A DNA stretch of 6,770 bases, taken from positions 1-6,770 of the forward strand of contig VERC01000131.1 in the NCBI GenBank assembly GCA_018882825.1. The letters run 5' to 3'. The DNA comes from Acidimicrobiia bacterium. Its GTDB lineage: Bacteria; Actinomycetota; Acidimicrobiia; Acidimicrobiales; Acidimicrobilacustridaceae. Shown here piece after piece: positions 5,550-6,770 of this stretch. The first letter of the stretch is position 1, and the number at the start of each line of letters is the position of its first letter. The notes beneath the pieces were generated by a model, which saw only the letters and a program-made list of their open reading frames with translations, did no database searches and was not told the DNA's origin. Made by a program: the position numbers and the translations under genes.

Positions 5550-6256
5550 GGCGTGGACCAACTCGTCACCCGGTCGACGAGGTCGTCGACCATCCCGGTC
5601 AGCAGGCGCTTTCCCTCGTCGGCGGTTGCGCCCGTCGGATCGCCCAGCACTCCGTTCGACGAGACGGCGCGCACACCGTCACTCCGCAGTCGGTCCACCA
5701 GTTCACCGAGCGGTGCAGTCACACCGGGAGCCATGGCGTCGGTGCGCACACACGACGGCGCGATGGCCAACAGCAACGATGTCTCGGTGCGTCCGGCGTG
5801 AGCGTCGGCTCCCGGGATCGATGGCGACCACACCAGCACCCGACGTCCCTCGGCGGTCGACAGATCGTGCACCCGTCGCAGCGCATCGAGGTTGCCGCCG
5901 TGACCGTTCACCAGCACCGTGCCGGCGAAGGCGTCGGCCGATCGCACCAGTTCGATCAGCATCGTCGCCAGTGCGTCCGTCCCGATCGACAGCGTGCCGT
6001 CGAAGTCGCCGTGTTCACCGGAGGCCCCGATCGGGATCGTCGGTCCCAGCACGCAGTCGGTGAGTCGGGCCACCGCTCCTGCGGCCACCTCCCCGGCGAT
6101 GCGGGTGTCGGTGTCGAGGGGGAGATGAGGACCGTGTTGCTCGGTGCTGCCGACGGGGACGACGAGGATCGGGCGACGACCATCGACGTCGGTCCACACC
6201 AGATCGCCGAGTGCCTTCATCCCGTCATCGTCGCATCCGACGGGCCCGGTGGGCAT
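5546..6256 (-). CDS. mftE: Mycofactocin precursor peptide peptidase MftE (creatininase family)
   Basis: A creatininase-family metallopeptidase of 236 residues. MftE cleaves the MftC-modified MftA peptide and releases the C-terminal Val-Tyr-derived heterocycle (AHDP), which MftD then oxidises. Visible metal-binding motifs are STEQHGPHLPLDTDT (residues 37-51: Glu39, His41, Asp50), VNGHGGN (116-122: His119) and DAHAGRTETS (151-160: His153, Glu158). The EHGDFDGTLSIG segment (81-92) is also typical of the family. The length agrees with known MftE proteins. The ATG at 6256 is 4 bases after the VWA stop, consistent with coupled reinitiation. A second ATG at 6220 would remove 12 poorly conserved residues and begin directly at KALGDLVW; neither has a strong Shine-Dalgarno site, so the start is uncertain. 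The stop overlaps the mftF ATG. Linkage to mftF makes the MFT assignment much stronger than homology to creatininase alone. Confidence 0.93.
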   Translation of the reverse strand: MPTGPVGCDDDGMKALGDLVWTDVDGRRPILVVPVGSTEQHGPHLPLDTDTRIAGEVAAGAVARLTDCVLGPTIPIGASGEHGDFDGTLSIGTDALATMLIELVRSADAFAGTVLVNGHGGNLDALRRVHDLSTAEGRRVLVWSPSIPGADAHAGRTETSLLLAIAPSCVRTDAMAPGVTAPLGELVDRLRSDGVRAVSSNGVLGDPTGATADEGKRLLTGMVDDLVDRVTSWSTP

Positions 6257-6260
6257 CGCC

Positions 6261-6770
6261 TCAACCCGTGAGCGCCTCGAGCAGGGCCCGGGCCACGTCG
6301 GCCGGACCCGTCACCGTCACCAGGCGGGCACCGGTCGCCGCGGCCAGCACCCGGGCCTGATCGGCATCGTCGGCCGGGGCCACCACCAGCAGTTCTTCGA
6401 GCGCGCCGGCCGCCGACACCGGATCGTCGCCGGCCGTCTCCCGTCCATCGGACAGCAGCACGGTGACGCGCCGCGTCGCCTGCGACCGGGCCAACTGGTT
6501 GGCGGCGGAACGGAAGGCCAGAGCCAGATCGGTGGTGCCGTGGCCCCTCAGACGCAGGACGTCGCCGACCACCGCCTCGGGTTCGCGGGCCGCGCCCTGA
6601 CCGGCGATGACCACTGCTCGATCGTCGAAGGCCACCACGCTGGTGTCATGGGGGGCGCGCCAGTAAGCGGCGGCCGCGGCCACTGCCGAGGCGGCCAGAC
6701 GTCGTCCCTCCATCGACCCGGATCGGTCCAACAGCACGCACAGCGCCACATCGGGTCGCGACCACTCCCG
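6261..6770 (-). CDS. VWA domain-containing protein, C-terminal part (5' end outside window), in the mycofactocin operon
   Basis: The visible 169 residues are a von Willebrand factor A domain that ends the protein. The frame is open to the right edge (REWSRPDVALCVLLDRSGSM...), and a WSRPDVAL stretch directly before the first strand means residues are missing upstream, so the GTG at 6749 is not the start. The MIDAS metal site is complete: DRSGS (Asp15, Ser17, Ser19 of the visible part), the Thr of GHGTTD (Thr79/80), and Asp108 in LLSDGRE. The arrangement resembles the C-terminal VWA of CoxE, NorD and BchD-type proteins, which work with a MoxR-type AAA+ ATPase to insert metals or mature oxidoreductases. 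No such ATPase is in the window; it would be expected upstream. The stop is 4 bases before mftE, so it is almost certainly co-transcribed with mftE and mftF. A role in maturing an MFT-linked dehydrogenase is inference. I dimly recall a mycofactocin-linked VWA family named MadC but cannot confirm it. Confidence 0.87.
   Translation of the reverse strand, partial: REWSRPDVALCVLLDRSGSMEGRRLAASAVAAAAAYWRAPHDTSVVAFDDRAVVIAGQGAAREPEAVVGDVLRLRGHGTTDLALAFRSAANQLARSQATRRVTVLLSDGRETAGDDPVSAAGALEELLVVAPADDADQARVLAAATGARLVTVTGPADVARALLEALTG

Noticed and set aside
4428..6063. Long plus-strand open frames opposite mftF and mftE
   Set aside because: These are Arg/Ser/Pro-rich with no family features. The minus strand carries complete MftF and MftE with all catalytic motifs.
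5546..6256. Calling the gene a creatininase (creatine metabolism)
   Set aside because: The NGHGGN motif, the HAGxxET segment and overlap with mftF identify the MftE branch of the family rather than creatininase proper.

Overview
The window is very GC-rich, with coding strands full of GCC/GTC/CGG/GAC codons and frequent GTG starts. The gene set points to a high-GC actinobacterium. The mix of mycofactocin genes, DUF3039, a PNHRRT-type nitroreductase and a PrmA-like methyltransferase resembles Acidimicrobiia more than mycobacteria, but this placement is inference from gene content only.

Left part (1-461): two divergent genes share a short control region. On the minus strand is the 5' part of a nitroreductase cut by the window edge. 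Its reading frame is broken near position 104, so it looks like a pseudogene (or an assembly error). On the plus strand is a complete 64-residue 4-oxalocrotonate tautomerase-type enzyme.

Middle part (579-4091): five more plus-strand genes. They are a secreted coiled-coil protein ending in a VanY-type (M15) D,D-carboxypeptidase domain, a small DUF3039 zinc-site protein probably translated from a leaderless mRNA, an intact nitroreductase, a ribosomal protein L11 methyltransferase (PrmA type) and an FKBP-type prolyl isomerase. The last three are 7 and 9 bases apart and probably form one transcription unit.

Right part (4092-6770, minus strand): the distal end of a mycofactocin (MFT) biosynthesis operon. 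In transcription order it holds a von Willebrand factor A (VWA) protein whose 5' end lies outside the window, the creatininase-like peptidase MftE, and the glycosyltransferase MftF. Gene junctions are 4 bases apart (VWA/mftE) or overlapping ATGA (mftE/mftF). MftE releases the cyclised dipeptide core from the modified MftA peptide, and MftF adds the sugar chain of the finished redox cofactor. mftA-mftD are expected beyond the right edge. The VWA gene is the least standard member and is the most interesting feature here. The mftF stop directly abuts the stop of the convergent FKBP gene, with no bases between them.

No tRNA, rRNA, CRISPR array, insertion sequence or integrase was seen. All intergenic gaps are shorter than 120 bases.
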